Source of the DNA: Rhodococcus zopfii NBRC 100606 = JCM 9919
GTDB taxonomy: Bacteria; Actinomycetota; Actinomycetes; Mycobacteriales; Mycobacteriaceae
Length of the DNA: 64,000 nt
Reading direction: 5' to 3'
Assembly: GCF_001895025.1 (NCBI RefSeq)
Contig: NZ_BCXI01000008.1
Location: 81,758 to 145,757 of the forward strand
Positions 41,638 through 50,287 of this stretch are shown here, one piece after another. The notes under the pieces are model-generated. The model was not told the DNA's origin, searched no databases, and saw only the letters and a list, made by a program, of their open reading frames with translations. Within the stretch, counting starts at the first letter, position 1; every line of letters starts with the position of its first letter. The position numbers were made by a program, and so were the translations under genes.

Positions 41638-42756
41638 ATGTCCGTGACACCGCGCATTCTCACGACCCGGGAGCTCGGCCGCGCCACCCTCGCGCGCCAG
41701 CACCTGCTGCGTCGCAGCGACCTCGAGCCGCTGCCGATGATCGAGCACCTGCTGGGTTTGCAGGCGCAGGCACCCGTCCCGCCCTATCTCGCGTTGTGGA
41801 CCCGGATCCGCGGCTTCTCCGCCGATTTCCTGTCCGAGCTGATCGCCTCCCGCGCGGTCGTGCGGATCGTGCTCATGCGCGGCACGATCTTCGCGGTCTC
41901 GGCGGCCGACGCGGCTGCGCTGCGTCCGTGGGTGCAGCCGCTGCTCGATCGCGACCTCGACGTCAACACCGCCTATGCGTCCGCGCTGGCCGGGGTGGAC
42001 CGCGACGCCCTCGCCGCGGCCGGCCGCGACCTGGTCCGCGACGTGCCGCGCAGCCAGCAGGAGCTGCAACCGCTGCTCGCCGAACGATTCCCGGGCCGCG
42101 ACCCGAAAGCCCTCGCGCACGGGGTGCGCGGGCTGGTGCCGATGGTGCAGGTGCCGCCGCGCGGTCTGTGGGGCCGGTCCGGACAGCCGCGGCTGGCCGC
42201 GCTCGACGAGTGGACCGGTCGCCCGCAGGCAGTGCCCGACCCGGACTCGTTGCTGCTGCGCTACCTCGGGGCGTTCGGTCCGGCGAGTGTGCGGGACGCG
42301 CAGGCGTGGTGCGGGCTCACCCGGCTCGACGAGGTGTTCGAGCGGCTGCGTCCGCGGCTCGAGGTGTTCCGCGACGAGCGCGGCGTCGAACTGTTCGACC
42401 TGCCCGACGCCCCGCGCCCCGACCCCGCGACCCCCGCCCCGGTGCGCATTCTCGCGCCCTACGACAACGTGTTGCTCTCGCACGCCGATCGGTCCCGGCT
42501 GATCTCCGACGAGAATCGGCGCCGCATCATGACGCAGAACGGCATCGTCAAGCCGGCGGTACTCGTCGGCGGGACCGTCGCCGGTATCGCCGATCTGAAC
42601 GTCACGAAACACGCTGCGGCACTGAATATCACACCGTGGCGGAGATTGACGGCATCGAACCGGTCCGCCCTCGAAACCGAAGGGCTTCGGTTGCTGGACT
42701 TCACGGCGCCGACGACCGGCGACCATCGGGTGCGATTCGTCGGCGACGACCACTGA
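41638..42756 (+). CDS. Winged-helix DNA-binding domain protein (HTH_42/YcaQ family)
   Basis: The 372-residue protein matches the actinobacterial branch of the YcaQ/AlkX-like family: RILTTRELGRATLARQHLLR, LLGLQAQAPVPPYLALWTRI, then V-L-M-R-G-T-I-F and L-L-R-Y-L-G-A-F-G-P-A-S near the middle, and F-D-L-P-D-A-P-R-P. Characterised relatives (AlkX/YcaQ, AlkZ) unhook interstrand crosslinks or toxin-DNA adducts as glycosylases through a Q-x-Q or Q-x-D motif; here Q-A-Q is present in LLGLQAQAP. A DNA-repair role is therefore possible but not shown. Confidence 0.75.
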   Translation: MSVTPRILTTRELGRATLARQHLLRRSDLEPLPMIEHLLGLQAQAPVPPYLALWTRIRGFSADFLSELIASRAVVRIVLMRGTIFAVSAADAAALRPWVQPLLDRDLDVNTAYASALAGVDRDALAAAGRDLVRDVPRSQQELQPLLAERFPGRDPKALAHGVRGLVPMVQVPPRGLWGRSGQPRLAALDEWTGRPQAVPDPDSLLLRYLGAFGPASVRDAQAWCGLTRLDEVFERLRPRLEVFRDERGVELFDLPDAPRPDPATPAPVRILAPYDNVLLSHADRSRLISDENRRRIMTQNGIVKPAVLVGGTVAGIADLNVTKHAAALNITPWRRLTASNRSALETEGLRLLDFTAPTTGDHRVRFVGDDH

Positions 42757-42797
42757 CCGGGCACAGGACACCCATCGCGCGGGCGTAGATTGCAGGA

Positions 42798-43394
42798 GTG
42801 ACCGACGCCGTGCTCCCCGCAGTCCGAGCCCACCTGACCGGCCATGTCTCCGGATCGTCCGGCACCGAACCGGAATCGGCATCGGTGACGTTCCTGGGCC
42901 TCGAACCCATCGAGGTGCTGCGCTACCGATCGGACGACTCCGGGGTCACCCGGTTCGTCACGCTCGGCTGTTCCCGGCACCCCATGGGCGATCCCGCGGC
43001 GATGGTCGCCGATCCGACGCGGGGACCGCGCGCCGAGCTGATCCTGAGTCTGCGCCACGCGGAGGGTCTCACTGCCGGCGTGCACCGCACCCTCGCGATC
43101 CTGGCGGCGCTGCCCGCCGTCGAGGGTGTCGTGCTGACCGATGACGCACTGCTCGATCTCGGCGAACCGCTGTGGGAGAACGCGCCGTTCACCGCGGTGC
43201 TGCTCGGCCCCAGCGACGTTCCCGACCTGGTGTTGCCCGAGCCCGCCGATCCGGTCCGGTTCTTCGACGCCGTGCCGCTGACCGGGACCGAGGCGGCGTG
43301 GAAGCGACTGCGCGGCGCCGGCGCGCTGCGCGATGCGTGGACCGAAGCCGGTATCGACGTGCGCGACCCGAACCGCGGGCAACCTGCGATGTGA
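42798..43394 (+). CDS. Suppressor-of-fused domain protein
   Basis: The 198-residue protein starts at GTG 42798, where CAGGA of the ribosome site is very close. The SUFU-like domain shows FLGLEPIEVLRYRSDDSGVT, G-C-S-R-H-P-M and R-A-E-L-I-L-S-L-R, with F-F-D-A-V-P-L-T-G-T-E-A-A-W-K near the end. Bacterial SUFU proteins often serve as immunity or assembly partners, but no toxin is adjacent here. The function is unknown. Confidence 0.75.
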   Translation: MTDAVLPAVRAHLTGHVSGSSGTEPESASVTFLGLEPIEVLRYRSDDSGVTRFVTLGCSRHPMGDPAAMVADPTRGPRAELILSLRHAEGLTAGVHRTLAILAALPAVEGVVLTDDALLDLGEPLWENAPFTAVLLGPSDVPDLVLPEPADPVRFFDAVPLTGTEAAWKRLRGAGALRDAWTEAGIDVRDPNRGQPAM

Positions 43395-43477
43395 CCCGAT
43401 CCACTCCCGGCAGGGGATGTGATCCGGCTCGCCGCTGCTCTACAGTCGCGTCCATCCGATCATCACGGGAGGTACGG

Positions 43478-44305
43478 ATGGACAAGGACGTCGTCGTCGT
43501 CATCGGCGTGGGCGGCATGGGGCTGGCGATCGCTCGCCGGCTGGGCAGCGGCCGGAAGGTTCTGCTCGCCGATTTCAACGAAACCACCCTCGCGGCGGCG
43601 GGCGAAACACTGCGCGGTGAGGGCCACGACGTCACGGAGCAGACCGTCGATGTCTCCGAACGTGATTCGGTCGTGGTCCTGGCGGACGCCGCGGCCGGCC
43701 TCGGGCGCGTCACCCACATCGCGCACACCGCGGGACTGTCGCCGGTGCAGGCGTCCACCAAGGCGATTCTGCGCGTCGACCTGCTCGGTGTCGCGCTCGT
43801 CCTCGAAGAGTTCGTACGCGTCGTGGCGTCCGGCGCTGCGGGTGTCGTCATCGCCAGCATGGCCGGGCACATGTCGGGCGGCCTGCCCGCCGACCAGGAG
43901 AAGGCGCTCGCGACCACCCCGACCGACGATCTGCTCGACCTGCCGTTCCTGGCGCCCGAGACACTGGGGCATCCGGCGATGGCGTATGTGGTCGCCAAGC
44001 GCGCGAACGCGCTGCGGGTCCAAGCGGCCGCCGCCGCATGGGGCGCGCGTGGCGCCCGCATCAACTCGATCAGCCCCGGCGTCATCTCCACCCCGATGGG
44101 ACAGGAGGAACTCGCGGGCGAATCCGGCGCGAACATGCGCGCGATGGTCGAGATGTCCGCGACCGGTCGTCTCGGCACCCCGGACGACATCGCCGCCGCG
44201 GCCGCGTTCCTGCTCGATCCGCAGGCCGGTTTCGTCACCGGCACCGACCTTCTCGTCGACGGCGGTGCCGTCGCTGCGGTGCGCGCGGTCGGCTGGGCCG
44301 GCTGA
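43478..44305 (+). CDS. SDR-family oxidoreductase
   Basis: The 275-residue protein is a short-chain dehydrogenase/reductase. The nucleotide loop reads V-I-G-V-G-G-M-G-L-A-I-A instead of the usual T-G-x3-G-x-G, the acidic residue after beta-2 (L-L-A-D-F-N) suggests NAD(H), and the active site is S in V-I-A-S-M-A-G-H with Y-V-V-A-K. An insertion of about 30 residues (LPADQEKALATTPTDDLLDL) lies between Ser and Tyr, as in a 3-alpha-HSD-like subgroup. Start ATG 43478 follows GGGAGG. The substrate is unknown. Confidence 0.85.
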   Translation: MDKDVVVVIGVGGMGLAIARRLGSGRKVLLADFNETTLAAAGETLRGEGHDVTEQTVDVSERDSVVVLADAAAGLGRVTHIAHTAGLSPVQASTKAILRVDLLGVALVLEEFVRVVASGAAGVVIASMAGHMSGGLPADQEKALATTPTDDLLDLPFLAPETLGHPAMAYVVAKRANALRVQAAAAAWGARGARINSISPGVISTPMGQEELAGESGANMRAMVEMSATGRLGTPDDIAAAAAFLLDPQAGFVTGTDLLVDGGAVAAVRAVGWAG

Positions 44306-44324
44306 CGGCTACCGGCCGACCCGG

Positions 44325-46130
44325 CTACTTGGGCACGACGACCCCGACCGGACCGCCCCCGAGACACACGGCCGGTCCGGTCGCGGGGGAGCGCACCTGC
44401 AGTCCGGTGCCGCCGCCGGGGACCCGGACGTAGACGGTTCCCGGCCCGGACTCGACCGAGACCCGGGTATGGGCCGCGCCCGGGAAGCCGGCCTCGATCT
44501 GCCCGGAACCGGCCGCGAGATAGTTCAGCTGCACGGTCCAGTCCAGTTCGATCATCGGGCCGTCCAGCGGCAGCACGACGGTCGTGCCCGGTGAAAGCCG
44601 GTACCCGCAGCCCGATTCCGGCCCCGGCGGCACCCACCGCACGGCGAACAGGTCGGCGGCGACGAGCGCGCCGGAGTCGTCGAGCACCGCCAGATCGTCG
44701 ACACTGTCGGTGATCTCGGCGCGACCCGGCAGCGCCGAGAACACCGACCCGAGAAGATTGTGCGGGTGGGTGACCGGCAGCAGGACCCACACCGACACCG
44801 GATGGTCCAGGATCGGCACGTCCGGGTGCGCGGTCAGCGCGGTGCGGGCGGCGGCGAGATAGTCGCCGGTCGGATTGTCGACCCAGCTCCGTGTGAACGT
44901 CACGGTGGACCACAGCGAACCGACCGTGAACGCGACCGCGCAGATCGCGGCGACGAGAGGGGCGGCACCGGTCGGTGCACGACGCGGCGGGGCCCGCAGG
45001 ACCAGCGCGGCCGCGATCGCGCCGACCACCGCCGAGTCTGCGAAATAGCGCAGCGTCTGGGCGAGCTCGTAGGTTGTCTCGGCACCGAACCGGGTGCTGA
45101 TCATCGCCGCGAGCGAGGCGATCACGTACGCGAGGGTCGCGGCCCACACCCATCCGGTTCGCCGACGACGACGCAGGCTCCACACCAGCGCCGCGACCAC
45201 CGCAGCCCAGCCGACGACGACCAGAACCATCGGCGGTGTCGCCCACGGCGGGCTCGGATTCCAGCGTTCCCACAGCCAGGGCCCGCCGAGCAGCGTCGGC
45301 ACCAGCCCGTACGAAAGCCCGTGGTGTGTCAGCCCGGACACCATCGCGAGATCCGGCACCCCGAACCGGGATTCGACGACGCTGACGTAGCAGGCCGCCC
45401 ATCCGGCGAACAGCGCTGCCGAGCCGATCCACAGCATCCGCCCACGCCGGGCCGCGAGTCGCACCGGCCGCGGCCGGCCGTCGACCCGGTACGCGAGCGC
45501 GACGGTCGCGAACGCGACGAACGGCACCAGGATCGACTTCTCGAAGAACAGCAGCGCGATCGCGGTGACCACGATCGCGGAGAGCACGTAGCGGCGTCGT
45601 CCGGTGCGGGCCAGCAGCAGGGCGTCGCCCGCGACCCACGCCAGCGCCGCCTGCAGCGGCAGGGCGTTGAGCCCCGCGGCCCACCACGCAAACGCCGGCA
45701 GCGTCAGCGGCGTGAACAGGTAGAACAGCAACGGTCCCCACAGAACTCGGCGTGGGCCGAGCAACAGCCACAGCACCCGCAGCACCGCGAGCGATGCCAC
45801 CGCCTGCCCGACCACCAGCGACACCGCGGCGGGCCACCACTGCAGCGGCGCGACCGCGCCGGCGAGGGCGGCGACGGCGAACGCGCCGGGCATGAGGTGC
45901 CCGTCGTGGTCGTGCAGCAGCAGATCCGCGGACCACAGCGGATACGTGCCCGCGCGGCCGATCAGGATCAGATCGTCCCAGTAGAGTTCGCCGGTCGCGG
46001 CGACGACCGCGCGTAGCGCCACCTGCACGGCGACGAGCGCGAACCCCACACCGAGGACCAGGCGTACACGATCCCGCCGGTCCGCCGACGCGGCCCGGGA
46101 CGGGTCGAGCACGGCCGTGGTCAAAGCCAC
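44325..46130 (-). CDS. Polytopic membrane protein, GT-C glycosyltransferase-like
   Basis: The 601-residue protein has about ten hydrophobic helices and a soluble C-terminal beta domain (about 470-601). The first extracellular loop is acidic: L-Y-W-D-D-L-I-L-I-G-R-A-G near residue 50, and H-D-H-D-G-H-L-M-P-G, resembling the catalytic loop of GT-C glycosyltransferases, which use polyprenyl-phosphate sugars. That assignment is tentative. GTG 46130 overlaps the end of corA; TTG 46124 within the corA stop is an alternative. Either way translation is coupled to corA. Confidence 0.6.
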   Translation of the reverse strand: MALTTAVLDPSRAASADRRDRVRLVLGVGFALVAVQVALRAVVAATGELYWDDLILIGRAGTYPLWSADLLLHDHDGHLMPGAFAVAALAGAVAPLQWWPAAVSLVVGQAVASLAVLRVLWLLLGPRRVLWGPLLFYLFTPLTLPAFAWWAAGLNALPLQAALAWVAGDALLLARTGRRRYVLSAIVVTAIALLFFEKSILVPFVAFATVALAYRVDGRPRPVRLAARRGRMLWIGSAALFAGWAACYVSVVESRFGVPDLAMVSGLTHHGLSYGLVPTLLGGPWLWERWNPSPPWATPPMVLVVVGWAAVVAALVWSLRRRRRTGWVWAATLAYVIASLAAMISTRFGAETTYELAQTLRYFADSAVVGAIAAALVLRAPPRRAPTGAAPLVAAICAVAFTVGSLWSTVTFTRSWVDNPTGDYLAAARTALTAHPDVPILDHPVSVWVLLPVTHPHNLLGSVFSALPGRAEITDSVDDLAVLDDSGALVAADLFAVRWVPPGPESGCGYRLSPGTTVVLPLDGPMIELDWTVQLNYLAAGSGQIEAGFPGAAHTRVSVESGPGTVYVRVPGGGTGLQVRSPATGPAVCLGGGPVGVVVPK

Positions 46131-47176
46131 TTGTTGTGCCGGAACGTCAGGAACAGTCCGACGGTGATCGCCACGATCACCCCGATGACCGAGTAGTAGC
46201 CGTACTCCCAGTGCAGTTCCGGCATCTCGTCGAAGTTCATGCCGTAGATGCCGGCGATCATCGTCGGGACCGCCGCAATCGCGACCCACGCCGAGATGCG
46301 CCGCATGTCGGTGTTCTGCTGCACCGTGACCTTCGCGATCGCCGCATCGAGCAGGGTACTCAGCGTTTCGTCGAACGTCGCGATGCGTTCGGCGACAGTC
46401 GTGTGGTGATCCGCGACGTCCCGGAAGTAGCGGCGCACGTCCTTCGGGATCGGGTTGCCCGGGGCCCGGGTGAGCTGATGCAGCGGCGCGGCGAGCGGCA
46501 CCACCGCGCGGCGCAGTTCCACAATTTCGCGTTTGAGCAGATAGATCTGCTCGACGGCGATGCGGGTGCTGGGAGTGAAGACGAGTTCCTCGAGGTCGTC
46601 GACGTCGGGTTCGATCAGGGTGGTCACCGCCAGATACGAGTCCACGACGTGGTCGGCGACGGCGTGCAGAACCGAGGCGGGTCCCAGCGCCAGCCGATCG
46701 GGCGACTGTTCGAGCCGGTGCCGGACCTCGGACAGGCCGGAGTGGTCGCCGTGCCGCACACTGACCACGAAATCGGATCCGGTGAAGATCATGATCTCGC
46801 CGGTCTCGACGATCTCGCTGGTGGTGGTCACCGATTCGTGCTCGACGTAGTTGACGGTGCGCAACACCAGGAAGATCACGTCGTCGTACCGCTCGAGCTT
46901 GGGTCGCTGATGGGCGTGTACGGCGTCCTCGACCATCAGTTCGTGCAGCCCGAACGTCCGGGCGACGCTCGTCATCTGGTGCTCGTCGGGTTCGTGCAGG
47001 CCCAGCCACACAAACCCCTCGCCGCGGCGGCGGACCTCGGCGAGTGCGGCGGAGTGTGTGTACCGGCCGGGCAGTCGCCGCCCGTCGACGTAGATCGCGC
47101 AGTCCACGACGGCGCGTTCGGCGGGCACAGGAATCGGCCGGGGGGCGGGATCGCGGCGGGACGGCAGGCTCGGCAT
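46121..47176 (-). CDS. corA: CorA-type magnesium/cobalt transporter
   Basis: CorA forms a pentameric channel for Mg2+, Co2+ and Ni2+. The 351-residue protein has the long N-terminal cytosolic funnel, a coiled coil (PSTRIAVEQIYLLKREIVEL) and two C-terminal helices. The selectivity motif Y-G-M-N-F-D-E-M-P-E is intact and the protein ends in the basic R-H-N-K-W-L tail. ATG 47176 follows AAGGGA. Its position relative to kgd agrees with Rv1239c. Confidence 0.93.
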   Translation of the reverse strand: MPSLPSRRDPAPRPIPVPAERAVVDCAIYVDGRRLPGRYTHSAALAEVRRRGEGFVWLGLHEPDEHQMTSVARTFGLHELMVEDAVHAHQRPKLERYDDVIFLVLRTVNYVEHESVTTTSEIVETGEIMIFTGSDFVVSVRHGDHSGLSEVRHRLEQSPDRLALGPASVLHAVADHVVDSYLAVTTLIEPDVDDLEELVFTPSTRIAVEQIYLLKREIVELRRAVVPLAAPLHQLTRAPGNPIPKDVRRYFRDVADHHTTVAERIATFDETLSTLLDAAIAKVTVQQNTDMRRISAWVAIAAVPTMIAGIYGMNFDEMPELHWEYGYYSVIGVIVAITVGLFLTFRHNKWL

Positions 47177-47281
47177 CGGTTCCCTTCCGCGCGGCAGCTC
47201 GGGCCCGGCAATGCTAACCCGCCGGCCGACGCCCGAGCCGTCGCCCTGAGCGGTTGTACCGCCCCGGCCTGACAGACTGGT

Positions 47282-48139
47282 GTGGTGCGCATCGATCTGC
47301 ATTCTCATTCGACGGCTTCCGACGGAACGGACACACCGGCGGATCTCGTCCGGACCGCCGCGGCGGCGGGACTCGACGTCGTTGCGCTGACCGACCACGA
47401 CACGACCGCGGGCTGGGACGAGGCGGTCGCGGCCTTGCCGTCCGGGACGACGCTCGTGCGTGGCATGGAGATGTCGTGCACCGGCCGCGGTGAGGACGGG
47501 TATCCCGTCGCGGTGCACCTGCTCGCGTACCTGTTCGATCCGGCCGACCCGCTGTTCGCCGCGGAACGGGAGCGCCTGCGCCGCGAGCGGGTTGCCCGGA
47601 TCCGTGCGATGGCGTATCGGATGGCCGAGGACGGCCTGCCGATCGACCCGGAGAGAGTCGTCGAGGCCGCGGGTCCTGTGGCGGGGCGGCCCCACCTCGC
47701 GCGGGCGCTGGTGGAGGCCGGGGTGGTCCCGACAGTCGGTGCAGCGTTCACGGATCTGTTGTCGCCGCGGGGTCGCTACTACGTGCCCAAGGACGACACC
47801 GCCCTCGAGGATGCGGTGCGCATGGTGACGGCGGCCGGGGGAGTGACGGTGCTCGCGCACGCCCGCGCGCGGGCGCGGGGCCGGTTGCTGGCCTTGGACC
47901 ATGTCGAGGAGCTCGCCGAGTACGGACTCGGCGGGCTCGAGGCCGAGCATCCCGATCACGACGCCGCGGATGTGCGGTTGATGCGGGACATGGCGGCGAA
48001 CCTCGACCTGTTCGTCACCGGGTCGTCGGACTATCACGGTGCGAACAAGGACATCGGGATCGGCAGGTTCACGACGCATCCGGCGGCGCTCGAGGAACTG
48101 GTCGCTCGCGCATCGGGTGTCGAAGTGGTCGCCGGATGA
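47282..48139 (+). CDS. PHP-domain phosphoesterase
   Basis: The 285-residue protein has the PHP metal motifs in order: H-S-H-S-T-A-S-D-G near residue 7, L-T-D-H-D-T near 37, E-M-S-C near 62, V-L-A-H-A-R near 190, G-L-E-A-E-H-P-D-H and the C-terminal S-S-D-Y-H-G. It resembles RNase AM/TrpH-like enzymes that remove nucleotides or hydrolyse 3',5'-bisphosphonucleotides. It starts at GTG 47282 or 47285. Its stop overlaps the start of the following membrane protein gene. Confidence 0.88.
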   Translation: MVRIDLHSHSTASDGTDTPADLVRTAAAAGLDVVALTDHDTTAGWDEAVAALPSGTTLVRGMEMSCTGRGEDGYPVAVHLLAYLFDPADPLFAAERERLRRERVARIRAMAYRMAEDGLPIDPERVVEAAGPVAGRPHLARALVEAGVVPTVGAAFTDLLSPRGRYYVPKDDTALEDAVRMVTAAGGVTVLAHARARARGRLLALDHVEELAEYGLGGLEAEHPDHDAADVRLMRDMAANLDLFVTGSSDYHGANKDIGIGRFTTHPAALEELVARASGVEVVAG

Positions 48140-48579
48140 ATGCGTGGGGCCGGCGCGGCGGGGGACCGTACGACGAAAACTACGACGACGAGTACTACGA
48201 CGACGAGTACTACCAAAGCGAGTACTACGGCGACAATTACTACGCCAGTGAGTATTCCGATGCGCCGACCGAGGTTTTCGATCGCGCCGGGCGACGGCGG
48301 GACAACGTCGTCGTGCGGGCAGTGCGGGCGCTGTCCGGGCTCGTGTGCGGAGCGGTCGTGGTTCTCGCGATCGTCGTGGGCATCGCGCAGTACCTCAGCG
48401 GCAATCGCGGCGTGCCGGGACCGGGCGCCGAGTCGGTGGGGGCTCACGTGGTCGCCGCGATCGTCGTGATCGCGGCTCAGCTGTCCGCGGACCGTCGTCG
48501 CGGACCGGCGGTTCTGCTCGGATCTGCTGTGGTATTCGTCACTGCCGTCTTCCTGATGTTCACGCAGTGGTGGGGATGA
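48136..48579 (+). CDS. Membrane protein with a Tyr/Asp/Glu-rich N-terminal tail
   Basis: The 147-residue protein begins with a tail in which tyrosine pairs and acids alternate (DENYDDEYYDDEYYQSEYYG, residues 14-33, then DNYYASEYSD). Two or three membrane helices follow (VRALSGLVCGAVVVLAIVVG and later ones). The tail is encoded by GAC/GAG/TAC triplet slippage-prone DNA. Translation is coupled to the PHP gene (ATGA). The function is unknown; the tail may be a phosphorylation target or a binding patch. Confidence 0.7.
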   Translation: MNAWGRRGGGPYDENYDDEYYDDEYYQSEYYGDNYYASEYSDAPTEVFDRAGRRRDNVVVRAVRALSGLVCGAVVVLAIVVGIAQYLSGNRGVPGPGAESVGAHVVAAIVVIAAQLSADRRRGPAVLLGSAVVFVTAVFLMFTQWWG

Positions 48580-48851
48580 TTTCGGGTATCTTCCCCGCTA
48601 CCCGTCGGTAATTCGTCCGTTACGTGGACAACACCCGGTGAATCGTCGAAACTCACAGGTGGAACGCTCGAAAAGTGAGACCTTCGCAATGAGTGGCGAT
48701 TTGATTGTTCCGTTGTGAAGGTGGCAAACTTGCGGCCAATCCGGCACCGGAACTACCCCCCGATGGCGGACGAAAGATGGCAGACCCTGTTCATCCAAAG
48801 GGCTCGTCGCCAGGGCTCACCCGCCCACGGCGCCATCACGCTCCGGAAGTC

Positions 48852-48869
48852 GTACAGCGTTGTACAGCG
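48852..48869. repeat. 10-bp tandem repeat in the gap before malic enzyme
   Basis: GTACAGCG occurs at 48852-48859 and 48862-48869, one helical turn apart. The 423-bp gap 48580-49002 contains no convincing gene and probably holds the malic enzyme promoter and leader; this repeat is its only clear element. Confidence 0.4.
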
Positions 48870-49002
48870 GTAATCGTGATCGCGCCCGGACGCTTCATCC
48901 ATTTTGTCCTCGGCGAAGCATCTGCGAACGAAATGCAAGTCGTCGCAGCTACTTCGCAGTAACCGCGACCCGGGTGGTCACGGAATAAGCAGGAGTGTCA
49001 TC

Positions 49003-50196
49003 GTGTCTATCGTGTCCGACGCACCAACGCCCCGCAAGGTCGAACTGACCGACGAAGAGATCTTCGACGCGCACATCGACGGGAAGCTGTCCGTCGAGCT
49101 CACGTCGCCGCTCGAGAGCCAGCGCGACCTGTCGATCGCGTACACCCCGGGTGTCGCCCAGGTCAGCCGCGCGATCGCCGCGGACGAGACCCTCGCGGCC
49201 CGCTACACCTGGACCAACCGACTCGTGGTCGTCGTCAGCGACGGCACCGCCGTGCTCGGTCTCGGCGACATCGGCCCGCGCGCCTCGCTGCCGGTCATGG
49301 AAGGCAAGTCCGCGCTGTTCAAGAAGTTCGCGGGCCTGAATTCCATCCCGCTGGTGCTCGACACCAAGGATCCCGACGAGATCGTCGAGACCCTCATCCG
49401 GCTGCGTCCGAGCTTCGGCGCCGTGAACCTCGAGGACATCTCTGCGCCTCGTTGCTTCGAGATCGAAAAGCGCGTCATCGAGGCCCTCGACTGCCCCGTC
49501 ATGCACGACGATCAGCACGGCACCGCCATCGTGGTGCTCTCCGCGCTCATGGGCGCCGTCAAGGTTCAGAACCGAAACATCGCCGACCTGCGCGTCGTCA
49601 TCTCCGGCGCCGGCGCCGCCGGTGTCGCCTGCACCAACATGCTGCTCGCCGCCGGTGCCACCGACGTCGTCGTGCTCGATTCGAAGGGCATCGTCTCCCG
49701 CGAGCGCAAGGACCTCGGCCCCATCAAGGCCGACCTCGCCGAGCGCACCAACCCGGCCGGACGCCACGGCGGGCTCATCGAGGCACTCGCCGGAGCCGAC
49801 GTGTTCGTCGGTGTCTCCGCGGGCACCGTGCCGGAGGAGATCGTCGCGACCATGGCCGACGACGCCATCGTGTTCGCACTGTCAAACCCGGATCCGGAGA
49901 TCCACCCGGAGGTCGCGAGCAAGCACGTCGCGATTGTCGCGACCGGACGCAGCGATTTCCCGAACCAGATCAACAACGTGCTGGCCTTCCCCGGCGTGTT
50001 CAAGGGCGCGCTCGACGCCGGTGCCCGTCGCATCACCGAAGGCATGAAGCTCGCTGCCGCCGAGGCCATCCTGTCGGTTGTCGGCGATGAGCTGGCGATC
50101 GACAAGATCGTCCCGAGCCCGCTCGATCCGCGCGTTGCACCCGCCGTCGCCGAGGCCGTTGCGGCCGCGGCGAGGGCAGAGGGTGTCACCGAATAG
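49003..50196 (+). CDS. NAD(P)-dependent malic enzyme (short form)
   Basis: The enzyme decarboxylates malate to pyruvate with reduction of NAD(P). The 397-residue length is that of the short bacterial form such as corynebacterial MalE. Y-T-P-G-V-A carries the catalytic tyrosine, LPVMEGKSALFKKFAGLN the catalytic lysine, H-D-D-Q-H-G-T-A the metal-binding aspartates and G-A-G-A-A-G-V-A the coenzyme loop. Start GTG 49003 follows AGGAG by seven bases. It links the TCA cycle to pyruvate/NADPH supply, with kgd nearby. Confidence 0.9.
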   Translation: MSIVSDAPTPRKVELTDEEIFDAHIDGKLSVELTSPLESQRDLSIAYTPGVAQVSRAIAADETLAARYTWTNRLVVVVSDGTAVLGLGDIGPRASLPVMEGKSALFKKFAGLNSIPLVLDTKDPDEIVETLIRLRPSFGAVNLEDISAPRCFEIEKRVIEALDCPVMHDDQHGTAIVVLSALMGAVKVQNRNIADLRVVISGAGAAGVACTNMLLAAGATDVVVLDSKGIVSRERKDLGPIKADLAERTNPAGRHGGLIEALAGADVFVGVSAGTVPEEIVATMADDAIVFALSNPDPEIHPEVASKHVAIVATGRSDFPNQINNVLAFPGVFKGALDAGARRITEGMKLAAAEAILSVVGDELAIDKIVPSPLDPRVAPAVAEAVAAAARAEGVTE

Positions 50197-50287
50197 CGGC
50201 ATCGCACCGCACGCCCCGGACGGAGCCCACACCAGGGCCCCGGACCGGGGTGTTCGGCGTTGCCGGGCGGTACGCGAGGATGACACG

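Noticed and set aside
48705..48962. 85-codon frame in the gap before malic enzyme
   Set aside because: No ribosome site, mixed composition and no family resemblance; more likely leader or promoter DNA.
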